DNA from: Adiantum capillus-veneris
Taxonomy: Eukaryota > Streptophyta > Polypodiopsida > Polypodiales > Pteridaceae
Assembly (NCBI GenBank): GCA_014529385.2
Contig: CM043971.1
Coordinates: 99,235,985 to 99,299,984 of the forward strand
Length of the DNA: 64,000 nucleotides
Direction: 5' to 3'
In this document: positions 44,105 to 55,466 of the stretch, in pieces
Position numbering within the stretch: the first letter of the stretch is position 1
Layout of the letters: each line of letters begins with the position of its first letter
Position numbers and translations under genes: made by a program
Notes under the pieces: generated by a model
What the model saw: the letters and a program-made list of their open reading frames with translations, nothing else
Told to the model about the DNA's origin: nothing
Database searches by the model: none

Positions 44105-44734
44105 GTGAATAATTTTGTCAATGGAGACAAAGTCTTATATGCAGATTCAGAAGGTCACAGGTATCTTATGAGTAGTAAAAGCAGCACACGAGCCAGGATC
44201 CTATTGATTAAAGTAAATCCAGACTCAGAGAACTCCCAGATGTTCATAGACTTCAGTGGAGCCAGGTATTGCAAGCTCAAAGATGAAGTGCAGATAGAAG
44301 TTCAAAAAATCAACCTGAGTGTTTATTTAGAAATCTGCACAAGTCCTCAAAGCATCCATTTAGTGCATATGCAATCAGGGCCATTGTACATGGATTACAG
44401 TGGTCAGATCTATAATCGAAAGCTAGAAATGGAAGATCCAACAGATCAACCAATTGAAGCCAATCTAATTGGAGAACCAAGCCAAAGATGGTACAAAGGT
44501 CAAGATGGAGCAATCTACTGCTTGATGCTCAATGTTTTAAAAGAAGATGCCGAAATCTTGGCAAGTACAAATGCTGAAACTTCTCAGCTAGAGCTTGACA
44601 TGATAGAGCCAATTGAAATACCACCAGTCATGGCGTATTGCTCAGATTGTGGACGAAAAGGTGGACATTTTTCTGAAGATTGTCCAAGAAATTCAGCCAA
44701 CAGGGACACATCAACCGCCAATCAAGGTACATAG
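44105..44734 (+). CDS. Element III gag-like ORF a with Y-x-D-x-x-G-x-x-Y repeats and CCHC
   Basis: 209 codons. Short repeated motifs occur: VLYADSEGHRYLM, MFIDFSGARYCKL, LYMDYSGQIYNRK and GQDGAIYCL. A zinc knuckle CSDCGRKGGHFSEDC follows. The C-terminal knuckle and the position behind the leader suggest a nucleocapsid-type protein. The repeated beta-like motif is not one I know from Gypsy gag. A likely continuation is ORF b, after an interrupted stretch. Confidence 0.55.
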   Translation: MNNFVNGDKVLYADSEGHRYLMSSKSSTRARILLIKVNPDSENSQMFIDFSGARYCKLKDEVQIEVQKINLSVYLEICTSPQSIHLVHMQSGPLYMDYSGQIYNRKLEMEDPTDQPIEANLIGEPSQRWYKGQDGAIYCLMLNVLKEDAEILASTNAETSQLELDMIEPIEIPPVMAYCSDCGRKGGHFSEDCPRNSANRDTSTANQGT

Positions 44735-44893
44735 CAAATTGGAAATGCGAATCTCGATGTAAGTGTATTTAACTTATCACTTTTAATGTAATCAAATGAT
44801 TTTGCATTACCGTTAGAAGCACCAGTAAAAACACTTCAAGTTCAAAATCAGCATCAAGATGCACAGGCACGTGAAAAGCTTAAAATTGATTCT

Positions 44894-45496
44894 TTGAACA
44901 ACAAATTCCTGCATGAATTTGGTCAAGGTGTCGAGATATCACAGAATGCTGAAAAGACTGTTAGGTTTGCAAATGAGTATGCATCCACTACCACAAGTGT
45001 GCAATCATTCATGAGTCTAAGGGACACATCAAACAGAATGATGTTAGCATTGTATGGTACACATAATTCATGTGCACAATATATAGACCAAAAAGGAAAA
45101 GTGTACAAAAAGGATCAACCAGTGTTTGAATGTCCCATATACCAGCTCATAGAAGTACGTCCAGTGATAGATGAGAAAGGATGGTTCATTTCAAAGGAAA
45201 GAATCTATTATAGCCCATCCTCTCTAGAGCTGAAGGATATTACCCGAGTAAACCCAGAAATCTGTTTAGAGCCGAACTCTCCTCCATTGAAAATCACGCT
45301 TCGATGTTGTGACCAAACGAGCATATACTTTGACCAGAACAATCGTAGATATAGACGAGAGTCTAGCATCTATGATGCCTTGGGTCCTGAAACCATAGAA
45401 GCTCATATCATAGGAGACCCATGGGATAGACAATATCAGGGAAAAGATAATGCTATTTATAGCTTGATTTGGGGAATAATTTGTCATGTTTCATGA
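44894..45496 (+). CDS. Element III gag-like ORF b, repeat-related to ORF a
   Basis: About 200 codons. It contains QYIDQKGKVYKK, IYFDQNNRRYRRE and GKDNAIYSL. The phrase IEAHIIGDPWDRQYQGKD matches IEANLIGEPSQRWYKGQD of ORF a. The two ORFs therefore derive from an internal duplication of one domain. No catalytic motif is seen. Confidence 0.5.
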   Translation: MNNKFLHEFGQGVEISQNAEKTVRFANEYASTTTSVQSFMSLRDTSNRMMLALYGTHNSCAQYIDQKGKVYKKDQPVFECPIYQLIEVRPVIDEKGWFISKERIYYSPSSLELKDITRVNPEICLEPNSPPLKITLRCCDQTSIYFDQNNRRYRRESSIYDALGPETIEAHIIGDPWDRQYQGKDNAIYSLIWGIICHVS

Positions 45497-46094
45497 AGAT
45501 ACATAGGAAACTATGCAGAAGGCTTACAACTGCCAAACATCAACAATGACACCCAAAGTATACCTTCAAAGTCCCAAAAGGTGAGACTAAACCAAAGCCA
45601 AACAATTTTGATCTCTTACAATGAAGCATGCTATAGTGATCACCCTAGGAGGGGGGGGGGGGGGGGGGCTGTAAATTCATCAAGATCAGCTTATGTACCA
45701 GGAAATGATACACCAGTCAGAAGCCCTAGGGCTTCTAGCAGACAAACTCCTTCAAAGCAAAAACCATTGAAAGATCATATGATTGTTGGAAGTTTCCAAT
45801 TGACCCAGATTCCATCAGAGTCCCATAGTGTTCAAACAGTTACATGTGATCAAGCTCATATATGCATATCAAGATGCACATGGTAACGAATATCAGCAAG
45901 ATCATGACCTTGTACAAACCCATACGGATGGCGCGACTAAAGTCACAAGGACTATTTGAAGATGATGCAAAGCCTCAAGTTGCCACAATAGGTGACACTA
46001 AAGTCAAAGTCAATGGGAGCTAAAGTCCAGAAAGCTACACAAAGGTCACCACCAAAATTTTCCTCCAAAGAGACAGATTCTGCCAAAAAGTACA
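45497..46094 (+). other. Degraded internal region of element III with G18 run
   Basis: Frames are broken. A run of 18 G at 45651-45668 is a likely sequencing weak point. The remaining sequence keeps coding-like composition but no recognised motif. Confidence 0.4.
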
Positions 46095-46625
46095 ATGGAT
46101 CTATTAAGATTAAGGGTTAACTGGATGCAGGTGGACAATGCTCAACAATTTCAAAAAAGTGCAGTATCACAGTCATACGAGTCGACATTGATTGAAGGAG
46201 ATGATCAAAGCAAAGAAAATGCAGATAAAGTTCAACCAAAGGATGTTGCCATAGCAAAAGAAGTCAATTCAGACACAAATCTTGAGACGATCAAATGCAA
46301 CATTGTTGGTGAAAACAAAGAAAAGCTCTCAAGCAAAGTAAAGCTAGATTTTCAACTAGACAAGAACCTCATGTCCTTTCGCATTTGGAAAAAATGTGGC
46401 CAACCACAGCTAGGAGATGCTCCTGAATTTGTGAGCATATATGGAGACAAACAAGCAGAATGCCGGGGAATCATCTCCACCACCTTTGAAGTAGGCTCAC
46501 AGATTTTCATAGCCCATTTCTATGTGATCACAGCAAAAGATATGCCAGACGATATCATAATGGGAATGCCAATGGCTCAGAAGATGCCAGAGATACAAAA
46601 TGCAAACATGACGGAGTTATCATAG
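46095..46625 (+). pseudogene. Element III protease-like remnant 1
   Basis: In the shifted frame LDAGGQCSTISKKC appears near 46120, a retropepsin-like D-x-G-G/A. Downstream the main frame has FYVITAKDMPDDIIMGMPMA, like the closing D-x-I-[IL]-G motif of aspartic proteases. A frame break separates the two halves. Confidence 0.5.
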
Positions 46626-46817
46626 AAAACAAAGAATGAAGACAAAGACTGGTCACCCGCAGACAACAACACAAGGTCCTCAAGCATAGTTAAAAAGGAG
46701 GTTGCTATCAAAGAAAATCTTATTGAAGATAATTCATCTCCATCAAACAGAACTTTAGAAGAGCTTACAATAAATCAGGCAATAGCAAGTGCAAATCAAA
46801 CGGAGCAAAGAGCAACC

Positions 46818-47503
46818 ATGGAAGCTATTGAGCAGAGAATACCACCAAAGCCAGAACTTAAGAAGAACGAGGTTGCAAAAAATCAAGAAGCAATAGGAAG
46901 TCTAAATATTAATCACTCATTGCCAAGTAAATCAGCCGATGCAAGTCAAATTGGAAAACAGAGTCTCAAGCTACCCTCCATAGAGACACAGTTAGATCAA
47001 GATGAGACCATGGAAAGAGCAGGACAAAGATCTTCAATAGAACCAACAATGAGAATAGCTATAGTCCTTAGCAGTACAAAAGGAGCAAGTGTCAGATGCA
47101 ATGCTCTACTGGATAAAGAAGCAAAGTGCAATATTATTGCAGACAACATCCAAAGCATTCTATAGATTACTCCATGCAAACATGATAGCAAAACAATGCT
47201 AGGTTTGCATACAGGTAAAAAAGAAATGGTTGCTACCCTTAGCATCCAAAATCATGAAGAGCAGTTAAGTTTTAGGTGAAGCCTTCATAAGACATGCATG
47301 CGGATGTAATCCTTGGACATCAGTGGTTAGATCAACACAAGGCCTGCAAAGAAGATAAAATGCTAATACTCTCTTTTCCAAGAGGTAGCAAGCAACACTT
47401 ACAGGTACCGTTAATGCTAGATTCAGAGTTGCAAAAGTCACAAAAATTGAAGACAAATGTAAAGCTAAAGTGGAACTTCCACCAAGTAGCAAAGAAGGTG
47501 TGA
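46818..47503 (+). pseudogene. Element III protease-like remnant 2
   Basis: RCNALLDKEAKCNIIADNI resembles a retropepsin start with the catalytic D-[ST]-G changed to D-K-E. After stops, DVILGHQWLDQH matches the closing D-V-I-L-G-x-x-W-L motif. It is a second protease-like unit about 1 kb behind the first. Confidence 0.5.
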
Positions 47504-49424
47504 CAGCATATGCCTCTACATCAAAGAACCCTCATGGATCAGCTTCTTCAAGCAAGTCAGGCTTTCAAAATTTCAAGTCAATTGCTGACTTAATTGAAAC
47601 CTCTAAGGAGACAACAAAAAAGCAAAGGTATATATATCAACCCAAGTACTCAAGAAAGCAAAGGAAACTCAAGAAAGTGTTTGTTCCGAGCAGTTAAGTC
47701 AAAGTCAATGATCCAAGTTGGATTAAAGACGGGAAATCAACACAGAAAGACAAACACATAGCAACACAATGGAGCTTAAAAGAACAGGAGTACTATTTAG
47801 GTAACAGATAGATATGGGTACCAAAACCACAGGTTAGATCATATGAAGTAACATCAAGTCCTTCGCAAGAACGAAGGTCCACAAGGTATCAACCTCGACA
47901 ATATCCTAGGATACCTAAGAAGCAGGAATACAACCGAACAACATCGAAAGCTGTTGAAGTCTACCACAACTCTCAAGAGGATATAGAACAAAGACGGATC
48001 GCAAAGAATGTTCCTCTTCGACAAGGATTTTACACAGGTTATACAAAGATTTCGCTACTAGTCAATCACAAGCCAAAGGCAACTACACTAGACCTGCATA
48101 AAGATCTCAGAAACTCAGCAAGACCTAGAACGAGACAAATTAAACAATGGAGATACAAAGGTCATCAAGAGATTTGGATTCCTAAGTCTTCCAATGCTCC
48201 GAGTCAAAAGCCAGATGCTGACAGTGAACACAGGTCTATAACAACATCAAAGACTCCTATCAACAGGCCTAATTGGAGAATCAAATAGAGAATGGGCCTT
48301 CACAGTCAAAGAAGGATAACCCAAACAACGAGAATGCAGATTCAAAAGAGATAAAACAGGTGTGGCAAAAGAAACCTTCAATGCCAACTTGGTCCTTCAC
48401 TAATCCTCTTTTTGAGGATTCAAGCTTACTTTTACCTGAAGAAATGTTTGTAGTAAGCACAAGAATATAAAAAGTCAAGTCGCCAGGGTGCAAAAAACAC
48501 TCTTTGGCATAGTCAGAGTCATAAAATGAGCAAATCATTAGTCCCAAAGCTTCAGTCATATTAAACTCTATGCTAAGAGTCGTAGTTATTAGGCTTATAC
48601 TCAAGCTGGAAGAGTTGAGTATATCTAAAGTCGTGTTGCTCATGCTGGATGAGATGAGCATAATAGTCGAAGTCTATTAACGTACAATTGGTGGAGTGTC
48701 ATAGAGTCCAACACTCACGCATAATGCACAGTAAGATGAGAGTACATATCCTTGTCAACAAAAACCATTCTTAAAGGGTTGCCAACTTGCACAGCCATGT
48801 CATATGGTTTTATAGCTACACCATCTTTCTGAAGAACCCCTCATAATCTTTCTTGCATAGTATATTGTTTTCCATGCATTTTTGTGTATGCATAAATAGG
48901 ATGTCCCATCATTGGACATATGCATTAGACACTCTTTTTTGCTTCCACCTATGAACCCTTGACTGGACTACAACAGGAAAACCAACGTTCCATCATGCTA
49001 CCCTTTCATATTTGCTGCCTTTTTAATTCCATATCTATCAGCAAATAATCCCTTGAGTACATTATTAATATTTTCCATGCTAATGAGTACTCCAATAGTG
49101 CACGTATCCCAAAGGAACTTTTTTCCCACTGGGTTTTTTCCCTTTGGTCATCCAGGTATTAGACCCTAATCTAAAACCTAATCATTCTACTTCCCTTGTA
49201 CATACTTTTCATAAATAAAGTAGCCTCCTTATTATGCTATTGCAACGGCGAATGCAACATCATCTCTCACATTAGACTATTCAGACCAATGAAAATGCTG
49301 CAACAAATTGAACCTCATCAACAATTCAATGACCAATGAAGAAATCAGTCCATCAACAACCAATCAAAAACCTTCCATAGCCTCCACGGACATTTTAAAC
49401 AGTGCCCGAGGACGGGCACTAAAA
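47504..49424 (+). other. Element III 3' internal region, no RT or integrase
   Basis: Only short basic frames are present (for example KKQRYIYQPKYSRKQRKLKK near 47640). I searched by eye for YxDD, HHCC and D,D,E signatures on both strands and saw none. The last kilobase is non-coding. Confidence 0.5.
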
Positions 49425-49438
49425 TCAAAAGGGGGGAA
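49425..49438 (+). other. Polypurine tract of element III
   Basis: AAAAGGGGGGAA lies directly before the 3' LTR start TGTTAACTGAG. Confidence 0.8.
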
Positions 49439-50353
49439 TGTTAACTGAGTCAACGTCAGTTAACAGAAGCTGCTAAAGATCAAAGACGTATGGATGTACA
49501 TCGAAGATCAATAGAAGCAGTAAAGATTGGAGTTACACGTTTTTCAAGTTTTCCTAAAATGGTCACGTATTGTAAATTCTCGATTTATTTCAAGCCATTG
49601 TAATATTTTAATGTGTTACGGGCTCAATGGGAGTTCAAAGCTGTAAAGAATAGGTCACTTATTGTGCCTAGGTTGCATGTTCAATAAGTGGTGGAGCCCT
49701 AAAGGCCTTGGGTGCCCGGACATTGCATATTTTTACCCTAGGTATATAAGGAAGTGTGTAAGAGAAATTAAGGTTCTCAAGTCATTTGTTGAGAGCACTC
49801 TTTGGTGAGAGCTCTTGAGGTGTGTGGCTATGGAGTCCTTGAGCTTCTCCTTGCTCATGAGACTTGATTAACACTAATCAATGATTCATTCTCTTTCACT
49901 ATGCCTCTCTCATGCTTCTTATGATTTCCTATGATGCTTAGATTAGTTAGATCTTAACTAATTAGTGGTTAATCCCTCTCTAATATTGTGTGATTGCCCT
50001 CTTTTTCTTATGTGTGCATGTAGGTTTGATTAGAGTGTGGTGCTCGATAGATCTATGTGTGTGTTCTTGAGATTAGCGTGTTGCATGATAGGATTAGTGT
50101 TGTGTGCATCTTGCAATTGTATAGTGTGTGATTGGGTTGATTGGAGGTGAAGAGAAGTGGATGTGGAGATTGCCCTTCATTGTGGCTTAGCTCCTCCATA
50201 GGTCGAGAAGCTCATCTCATAGAGTTAACCATTTTTGTTGCCACGATTAGCTCACTAACCGTGTGAGTGTTTCCATGCCTTAGCCGGGTAGCTCATCCCT
50301 CCGTATTGACAATTTTGTTGGTCATTGGAGCTATTGCAACGATGGAACCCCCA
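49439..50353 (+). repeat. Element III 3' LTR (915 bp)
   Basis: It matches the left LTR throughout with scattered substitutions and a small insertion near 49800 (extra GAGAGCACTCTTTGGT). Confidence 0.85.
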
Positions 50354-51920
50354 AAAATTGACACTCAAAACAAACATAGAGTACAAGATCCGTTTTTTTG
50401 ACCTTCCATCATGACAAGGTTGTTCTTGAGGATCAACCAAGAATGACTAGCCAAAATTGTACTGTAGCCAAGGTCATCCAATTGCCCTATAAAAAGCAAG
50501 CTCTTTGTAAGCTTGGGTACATGTCTGACATTCTACAACACAAAAGTAGTGCCATTATGCATCTAAAGTTTCATATCACCAATGCCAATAATGTCAAGCT
50601 CGTAGTTATCACCAAGCTTGACTATGCCATGCATGGATGCATAAGAGGGCACAAAATGTCAGACATACTCGGGTACATGTCTGACACCTTGGGTACATGT
50701 CTGACATTCTGCAACACAAAAGTAGTGCCATTATGCATCTAAAGTTTCATATCACCAATGCCAATAATGTCAAGCTCGTAGTTATCACCAAGCTTGACTA
50801 TGCCATGCATGGATGCATAAGAGGAAAACCACTCTCTATGCGGTGTGACATGAAAACTTGGCCATAATCAAGAATCCAATTTTATGCATAACTATCATCC
50901 TGTGCAACAAAAGCATTTGGAGTGAGATCTGTAGTGAAAATGAGAACATATGAGGGATCTACTGTAACCTCTGCATGAATCTCTGTTGGCATAATGTTCA
51001 TCACTGGAGGAGGAACATCCTCTACTGTAGTGGTAGGCATGGGAAACTCAACCACATTGAGCTCCTCAATCTTTACCGTACTTTTTCCTTTGCTAGAATT
51101 ATCTTTTTGCATGTTTTTCTGATCTCTTAGGAAACTACGACAATCCTTTTTGTAATGGCCCTTCTTATGGCAATAGTAACACTCGACATTTATAACACCG
51201 TGGTCGCTACTCGAGTTCCTATGTCTACTAGGACTACGGGGATTTTGCTCAGTAGTTTTTCTCTTGTATTTGTTCCTGTCATGGCCTCTTGCCTTTGCTG
51301 AACTACTAGCCACATATGCATCTCCATGAATAGCACTGTCGAGAGATTTACGTCGAATTTATTCAGTGAGCAACACATTTGTGACATCATTGAACACTAA
51401 CTTGCCATTCAGAGCTGAATTGCTAATGGTTGTGCAAAAGATGTCACATGAACTAGGTAGAGAGCATAACAAGAATATAGACTTGAGTTAGTCATCAAAC
51501 TCCTTAAAGCCCTGAGATGTCAACTGACCAAACAAGGAGTTCAACTCATTTAAGTGACCAGAAACTGTGCTATCTTCTTCCATGTTAAGCTTCATAAGCT
51601 TTTTCATGAGAAAAACTTTGTTGGATGCACTTTTGCTCTCCCATGCTGAACATAAGCTATCCCAAAGTTCCTTGGTTGTTGTTTTCCCTATGATAGGAAG
51701 AACAATGACTCGGCTAGATGTAGAAGTATTGTAGCCATGGATCTCGTATCCAAAAGCTCCCATTGAGCTTGTGTATAGTCATCATCCTCTGACGCTCTTT
51801 CAACGATTCTGATAGGCCTTTGTTTGTCAAAACATCTTTCTTACGCTCTTTCCACATGGTGAAGTTGCTGCCACCGAATCTGCGAATGAAATACTCCTCC
51901 TTTTCTGAAGAAGAAGCCAT
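50354..51920 (-). pseudogene. Copia element B, part 1: gag and protease
   Basis: Gag starts at ATG 51920 (MASSSEKEEYFIRRFGGSNF). It continues in shifted frames with LWDSLCSAWESKSASNKVFL and a CCHC knuckle CYYCHKKGHYKKDC near 51170. The protease start reads NWILDYG where D-S-G is expected. It ends in LYSMFVLSVN at 50354, directly against element III. The GAG-pre-integrase at 41932 picks up from there, so the two halves belong to one element. Confidence 0.85.
50511..50825 (-). repeat. Tandem duplication in the protease region of Copia B (about 138 bp, 177 bp offset)
   Basis: A segment starting CTTGGGTACATGTCTGACAT occurs at about 50512 and 50688, and both copies run through GCCATGCATGGATGCATAAG. 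They are almost identical, so the duplication is younger than most of the decay in this element. Confidence 0.9.
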
Positions 51921-54230
51921 GGTTGACAAGAGGGTTTGAGAGGTGCCAAACTATGGCAAGAAGTTGCAGAAATTTGGACAAAGTAACCTTTGTATTGAGA
52001 GTAAAATCTCAATCAAAATTGGCTCAAAAGCACCAACAATGAAAGTCACAACTCGCGGAAAGAAATCCGGCAATCTCCTTTGTATGAGGAGTCAAAACTC
52101 AACTCAAAATACACACAAACGTGCCAACTACACTAACAAGGCATCTGCTGCACAAAACCACTGTTGTGTGACCGCTAACTTGGCGTCAAAAGCACAAAAA
52201 ACCATCTAGATACATATCCTATGGCGAGGGTACCGTAAAGGGGAACTCCAGCTACCTGTATCATCGAAGGTGTGTCAACATTCGAGCACACCCCAGCTCA
52301 AAGAAACCCTCACGCTATTGACCCTCCAAAGGCTAATGCAGACATAAATGGACTAGCCACAGTCTCAGAAAGGGCTCTTCCGGTGCGAGTCTCAGAAACG
52401 GTTGGGAAAAATTACCAAAATGGCAAAAAAATGGCTCCACACGTAATACATTGGGCAATGTCTGCAACTCAACGTACATAGTGAACCACGCTCAAACAGG
52501 CGTCAAGAACTGCTGCATATAGTAAAATTAATTCCTGCGGGGATATCTCCTCTTAAAAGAGCTCAGTAGCACTAGGTGTGCTCATACAAAAAATACATAT
52601 GTCAATCCATTTGTCCGTAGAGAATCTGCTGCCAAAAAGACTACTAAATCGCCTATGAAAGCGTCGTGTCTGGAAACCTGGAGAATCTGTGTGTAAACCG
52701 ACTGAAAAATCCCGCGTAACCTGTAACATATGTGTCGGTGTGGCTATGTGCCGATTTCCACCACCAGACGGAAATGTGCTAATTGAATAGCCGCCAAAGG
52801 TGTTGTAGCCAAAAACTATGCCGTACAACGCGATAGGTGCGCTCGGTGCCGAGTGTCACTCCTCTATGGTAGAGGCACCTCACCATGTGTGTGGCAAGTA
52901 CAATTGTTGATCATGGGAAAAAGACATCCACATGAAACCGATGTCGAGTCGGATGTCAAAAATCCATCTGTAATGAGAGTAATGTGAACCAATGCCAAAA
53001 TGTGAGTCGCTGTCAAAATGGCTCTAATCGCCAATGTCGATGTCGTCTCTCACCGCTGAATGGGAGTGGCTAGCCAAATAGCCGTAGATGCATTGAGATC
53101 GAAGTCGTCGATGCTCGAAGCCACCATCGACGCGCTCTATCTCTCTCACTCAATGCATGAGAATGATGACCATGTCAATGTCGATGTTGCCTTCTGCCAC
53201 TGGACGGAAGCCTTCGGTGCCAAGATGATGAGACACCTCCCTACGCTCTATCTCACTCGTTGGCTCTCTCTCTCGAAAAATCTCTCTCATAAATCTCGCT
53301 TGATCTTTCTCACTCTTTTGCAGGTCTGTTTAAGATGGTCGAGGGCTAGTCTCTCTACTCAAAGCTCGAAGGTGTGTGTGTTGGTGTCAAGAGAGCCGGG
53401 GTCAGAGGATCGGGGAGGTTTGTCGAGAGTTTTTGGAGGGATGCGACACAAGGGGGTGTGGAATCATAATTTTTTTTAAAAAAATCGAATTCACTATCGA
53501 GGTTTCCTGACGACTGCCAGCGCTTAGGTGATGCAGACCGAGAGAAAAATCGAGATCTTTGCTTGATTGCCTGGGTAGCACAAGCTCACAGAGCTTGTGT
53601 GTGTGTAGCTTGCCTGCTTGTTAGCTTTCGCTTTCCCTGTGTTCGGCCCTGTCACCATAGCGCTGCCCCCATTCATTGTTGTCGACTGGGTGCTCCTACT
53701 TGATTTCCTCCCCAGCTTGACAAGCTCGCCAATTGCCTGCTCGAATTCCAACCCAGGTCAAGCTGTCGAGCCTTGTTATGCTGCCTGTTGTCGGCTCCTC
53801 TGCTCACGGCCTTTGCAACCTGTCAAAACCCGATTCTGTTGCTGAGCTTTACCTCTAATTCTACTGCCCGACCCAAGGTTACCCTCCGTGGTTGACTCCC
53901 CCTTGCTCGGTTGTTAGCTACCCGATTGCTGCTCCAATTTCATTCTCTCGGTCCTGCTGTGCATTCGACCTCGCTTGCCTGCACTCTGCCCGGTGTTCTG
54001 CCAAAATGTTGCTATGGCTACTTAGTGAGCCTCAAGCTTCAATGCTCAACACTGGATGCCCAAATTTCACCTGCTATGCCTGCTGCAGCCTGAGAGTTGG
54101 CTGCCCCCGGTTTTGCTTGCTCTCTATGGTTGCCCCTGATTCTGGCTCTGCATAAAGATTGAGCTTCTCTCAACCTCTTCCCAAGTGGAACTCCATGCGT
54201 GGGATGGATTTGAGGTATACCGAACTCCCT
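51921..54230 (-). other. Long leader of Copia B or unassigned insertion
   Basis: 2.3 kb separates the primer binding site from gag, far more than the usual leader. The part near 53.0-54.1 kb is GC-richer with CT/CGA words. Its open frames have no recognised motif and are not called. An unrelated insertion here is possible. Confidence 0.35.
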
Positions 54231-54244
54231 GAGCTGTGATACCA
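54231..54244 (-). other. Primer binding site of Copia B (initiator-Met type)
   Basis: On the minus strand TGGTATCACAGCTC differs by one base from the usual Copia site TGGTATCAGAGC over their shared 12 positions, and lies two bases from an LTR end. Confidence 0.7.
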
Positions 54245-54246
54245 AT

Positions 54247-54395
54247 TGATGAGCTTGCTGTGGAGTGTGCAAGAGAGGGAAGGAGAAGGGGGAAGGGGAT
54301 GAAGGAGAAGCTGCACAACACAGTGGGTTAGTGGAGTGGAAAGTGAGAGAGAAAATCAACTCTCTCACTTTTTCTCCCTATATTGATTAGGAACA
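54247..54395 (-). repeat. Candidate 5' LTR of Copia B (149 bp)
   Basis: On the minus strand the segment starts TGTTCCTAATCAATATAGGG and ends CAAGCTCATCA, giving TG...CA ends next to the primer site. The 3' LTR was not found (lost at the satellite junction near 40.04 kb), so the outer limit is tentative. Confidence 0.5.
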
Positions 54396-54417
54396 GAAAA
54401 GGTAAGGGTGGTTTCCC

Positions 54418-55093
54418 ATGGCCACCTGGCCTACATCCCAACACTCTTTACCAAATTGTTGTTGGATGCCTTATTATATATGCAACACGAGGCCTAATAT
54501 CCAGTTTGGAATCTCACAAGTTAGCAGATTTACGCATAGCCCAAGGTCTAAGCATTGGCAAGTTCTCAAGAGGATCTTTCACTACTTGAGTGGCACTTTA
54601 CATCCTAAGGGGGGAGCTTTTCCGTCATATTTACATGCTTTTTCAAACCCAAATTGGGCTGCTTGTTTTGACATGCGAGTGCCCACGAGTGGGTTTTGTT
54701 TCGTGCTTGCCAGTTCATGCATATCATGGTTGAGCAAGAAGAAAACTACTGTGGCCACTTCTAGTTGTAAGGGTGAATACATGGTAGTCTTCACAACTAC
54801 GATTGGATTTGTATGGCTTAGACACCTTATGGATGATTTGGGACACTATCAGCATCATCTATACTGATAATCAGAGCACATTGGTAGTTGTGAGAAACCC
54901 AATTTTTCATACTCGCACAAAGCACATTGAGGTGCATTATCACTATGTTAGGGAGAGACTCTCTGTAGGAGAGATCATCTTGGCTTATGTGCCAACATAG
55001 GACAACCTTACAGATCTTGTCACAAAGGCATTGTCTCGTGAGAAGTTCAAAGATTTCCACAAAGCTTTGGGCTTACTCCCCTTTGTGGACTGA
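54418..55093 (+). pseudogene. Copia element C: RNase H C-terminal remnant
   Basis: The frame contains WQVLKRIFHYLSGTLHPKGG, SCISWLSKKKTTVATSSCKG and, after a frameshift near 54845, IIYTDNQSTLVV, HTRTKHIEVHYHYVRERL and TDLVTKALSREKF, the standard end of Copia polyproteins. A TAG at 54998 interrupts it. It is head-to-head with Copia B. Confidence 0.85.
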
Positions 55094-55147
55094 TCATGTC
55101 CTCATGGCATGACACTTATGCCAACTCTCATTCACCCCATCACTCCC

Positions 55148-55160
55148 GGGGGGGATTTGT
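55148..55160 (+). other. Polypurine tract and 3' LTR start of Copia C
   Basis: GGGGGGGA followed by TT and then TGTTATAATATAGG marks the expected junction 55 bp after the polyprotein stop. The LTR end could not be fixed. Confidence 0.6.
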
Positions 55161-55466
55161 TATAATATAGGTGGTAGTGATGTGTGTGAATACACTTAGG
55201 ACCGTTGTGGCCTTTTTGTCCCTGACTACAAGGTGTCTTCTCCAAGCTGTGTGTGTTTCCTTGCAACCCTATCTCCAACAACCTTTTGGTGGGTGTTGAT
55301 GAGGATCCTCCAACTGATAGGATTGAGTGTTGAGCTTTGTGCAATAAATCTAGCTGTGACTCAGCTGGTGGTAGCTAATCAATCATGCCATGTGCGTCTT
55401 GTTCTTGTCACTTTCCTTCAGGTTTGGTTTGACCAAGTTTTCTAGAATGAAGTTGCCCATATCACC

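Larger units (their letters stand above)
41933..50353 (+). mobile_element. Gypsy-like element III: non-autonomous, inserted in Copia B
   Basis: LTRs at 41933-42835 and 49439-50353 begin TG[CT]TAACTGAGTCAACGTCAG and end GGAACCCCCA. The primer binding site is TGGCACCGTTGCCAGGGA, the Asp-type site used by Tat/Athila-like elements. The internal 6.6 kb carries gag-like ORFs, a CCHC knuckle and two protease-like remnants, but no RT, RNase H or integrase motif in any frame I could read. It thus looks like a TR-GAG/LARD type element. Flanking 5-mers (ATCAA, AAAAT) do not form a clean target duplication. LTRs differ at many sites, so it is older than Gypsy I. Confidence 0.85.

Noticed and set aside
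53060-54368. Cysteine- and leucine-rich open frames on both strands
   Set aside because: Overlapping frames on both strands in GC-richer sequence, no motif, no splice sites; probably chance frames in a retroelement leader.
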